A stretch of DNA of 46,490 nucleotides from Uliginosibacterium gangwonense (lineage in GTDB: Bacteria > Pseudomonadota > Gammaproteobacteria > Burkholderiales > Rhodocyclaceae). The notes under the pieces are model-generated. The model was not told the origin of the DNA. It was given only the letters and a program-made list of their open reading frames with translations, and did no database searches. Every line of letters begins with the position of its first letter. Positions within the stretch are counted from its first letter, which is position 1. The stretch lies in assembly GCA_005239635.1 (NCBI GenBank), contig SBBQ01000065.1, positions 1 to 46,490 on the forward strand. Reading direction: 5' to 3'. The translations under genes and the position numbers were made by a program. This document shows, in pieces, positions 44,805 to 46,490 of this stretch.

Positions 44805-46180
44805 CCAAGTCACTTGCTTGGCCGGTGTGGTCATCGGCCATGTTGCTTACGCTTGCATTGGTATCGCCAACTTATTTGTTGGCAGCCATGACGCTGCCCG
44901 TGAATTTTGAGGGCGCGAACTATTACTTCCTCGTATTGCCGTTAGTGAGCCTAGTGCTCGCACAAATATTTGTTGCAGAGCCTGCACGGTTGCTGGGTTG
45001 CCAAAGCTTAAAGTCTTTCTTTGCGTATCGATTGCACGCACCCACGATGTCTGTTTTGGTCGATTTGACGGCTATTGCTGTGGCAGCAATGTGCGTCGCA
45101 GCGGGCGTGCAGACGCTGAATGCACTACTGCATGAGTTGGGCGTAGTGAATGCAACAAAAGCGTGGGGTGTGTTGGTGGCTTTGTTGGTCGGGGTTTCCC
45201 TGTCAAATTTATGCGATGACTTGCGTTTTCGTATGACGGCCTTGTGTGTATTTGCCGTGGCACTAGTCGGATTTGCTATTCATGCCGTGTTAATGCGCGG
45301 CGTGTCGGATGCAAACTTAGCATGGGCGATGCCAAGCAAGCTGCCCGATATTTCTGCTTGGGCGGCCTTGCTCAGTGCAGCCTTTGGGTTTCCGCTGCTG
45401 TTTGAGCGGATGCTGAACGTTGTTGGCGTTGGAGAAGGACGTCGTGTCGCCATGCTGTCATTAGTTGTTGGCGCGGTTTTGTTGTCGATCGCAAGTCTTC
45501 TGGGGAGTGTGCTAGTACTCCAAGTGCCGGCCGAGATGCGCCATGAGGTGCCTGCGTTAAATGCGCTATTGAATTACGTGGTGGTCGTTATGCAAAAGCG
45601 AACTGCATGGGCATCGTGCTTTGTGTGGGCGACGTTGATAGTGATTTTGTTGGGTGTGGGCGCGCTTATACGTCACATCGCACGTCGTCTCGTGCGATTG
45701 GCAAATGCGCCGCTGCGGGACCTGAAGTCAGAGCCTGATAGCGCTTTCCTCTGGGTGGCCGTGATTGGGGTGTTGCTACTGCAGTTCGCAATGCGCAACT
45801 TGAGTCCGGCAGATATTTTTCTGAACGCCTTTGCGTTGGGTGCCACGCTTTTAATGCCAGCGATGTTGTTATCGCTGTATTGGCGCCATTGCACCACCCA
45901 AGGCATTGTGGCCGGATATGTGGCAGGCCTGTGCGTTTTTGTGCTACTGGTGCAGTTTGATGTTCAATCGGTTGGCTTATGGTCAGCCGTCAAGTTAGAG
46001 GGGCAGTTACACACCCCCATTTTTTATTCATTGCCTGTGTCATGGGCGGTGACTGGTTTGGTCTCTTTGCGGACCATAGACCGGCGAGCCCGAAGACGTT
46101 GGCTGCAAATGTATATCGGTAGAATTTGCGGCCTGTCTTTAGAGCAGCCCCGGCAGCACGAACAGCAGGCATTGGGTTAG
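44801..46180 (+). CDS. SSS-like permease, mirror copy
   Basis: Identical inverted copy of 311-1690. Confidence 0.7.
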   Translation: MTKSLAWPVWSSAMLLTLALVSPTYLLAAMTLPVNFEGANYYFLVLPLVSLVLAQIFVAEPARLLGCQSLKSFFAYRLHAPTMSVLVDLTAIAVAAMCVAAGVQTLNALLHELGVVNATKAWGVLVALLVGVSLSNLCDDLRFRMTALCVFAVALVGFAIHAVLMRGVSDANLAWAMPSKLPDISAWAALLSAAFGFPLLFERMLNVVGVGEGRRVAMLSLVVGAVLLSIASLLGSVLVLQVPAEMRHEVPALNALLNYVVVVMQKRTAWASCFVWATLIVILLGVGALIRHIARRLVRLANAPLRDLKSEPDSAFLWVAVIGVLLLQFAMRNLSPADIFLNAFALGATLLMPAMLLSLYWRHCTTQGIVAGYVAGLCVFVLLVQFDVQSVGLWSAVKLEGQLHTPIFYSLPVSWAVTGLVSLRTIDRRARRRWLQMYIGRICGLSLEQPRQHEQQALG

Positions 46181-46221
46181 CCTGCCCCACAAATTAGCCC
46201 GTCTATACACAGAGGTGCTGA

Positions 46222-46235
46222 GGTGGCCGGCCACC
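46222..46235. repeat. 14-base perfect palindrome, mirror copy
   Basis: GGTGGCCGGCCACC; mirror of 256-269. Confidence 0.5.
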
Positions 46236-46302
46236 GAAATAGCGTATTCGCCGCAAGAACAGCACGATGCCCAAGCCGCTAGATTTATTTTTCTCGTTTA
46301 GA

Positions 46303-46308
46303 TATAAT
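46303..46308 (+). promoter_or_regulatory. tRNA-Phe -10 element, mirror copy
   Basis: TATAAT; mirror of 183-188. Confidence 0.7.
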
Positions 46309-46321
46309 CACGGGCTCGGTC

Positions 46322-46397
<76 letters not shown>

Positions 46398-46406
46398 GTA
46401 ATTCAA

Positions 46407-46435
46407 AAACCAACCCTTATCGGTTGGTTTTTTTT
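46407..46435 (+). terminator. tRNA-Phe terminator, mirror copy
   Basis: Mirror of 56-84. Confidence 0.85.
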
Positions 46436-46490
46436 CGTCCGTTCCCGCCAGTACTGGCGCGGATTCCGGGCATGGCCTCGCGAGCGCCAC

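Overview
The window is one perfect inverted repeat. Bases 1-23245 are the reverse complement of bases 23246-46490, with no spacer: position p mirrors 46491-p and the centre lies between 23245 and 23246. Both ends, the centre, the tRNA, all terminators and every gene compared match exactly. So there are only 23,245 bases of unique information and every gene appears twice in opposite orientation. The symmetry runs to both window edges and the fold point cuts a housekeeping gene (nadA, after codon 43). A whole-contig fold-back artefact (palindromic read, chimeric amplification or assembly join) is therefore more likely than a real giant palindrome. Features are described in full for arm 1 and cross-referenced for arm 2.

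The gene content points to a betaproteobacterium, probably Burkholderiales or a close relative: glnA-DUF4124-ntrB-ntrC, birA-coaX-SPOR, coaE-zapD-yacG with a Nudix/ThiE fusion and a DUF815-type ATPase, a TctD/TctE-like two-component system, and PEP-CTERM/exosortase-associated genes.

Arm 1 layout, left to right. (a) tRNA-Phe with promoter and terminator. (b) A minus-strand operon of response regulator, sensor kinase, DUF485-like small subunit and sodium:solute symporter-like permease. (c) An envelope region: a PEP-CTERM protein with a candidate sigma-54 promoter, a beta-barrel protein and a LolD-like ATPase (minus), then divergently a LolA-like protein and an exosortase-associated acyltransferase (plus). 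(d) A small membrane ORF, a DUF815 ATPase and Nudix-ThiE (plus), facing yacG (minus). (e) A 47-residue basic protein (plus) facing zapD. (f) A minus-strand housekeeping run: coaE-zapD, birA-coaX-SPOR, ntrB-ntrC, DUF4124, glnA and a cation diffusion facilitator. (g) The first 43 codons of nadA at the fold.

The main unexplained signal is the octamer ATTGGCAA (complement TTGCCAAT). I counted 27 exact copies per arm, where under one is expected by chance. It occurs in both orientations (15:12), in several reading frames and between genes, about once per 0.86 kb, with one inverted pair at a gene end. That density and layout resemble DNA uptake sequences, making it a candidate uptake-like genomic signature. 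Other regulatory signals are two NtrC-type sites before glnA, a GG-N10-GC sigma-54 element before the PEP-CTERM gene, OmpR-type direct repeats before the response regulator, and a strong inverted repeat before birA.
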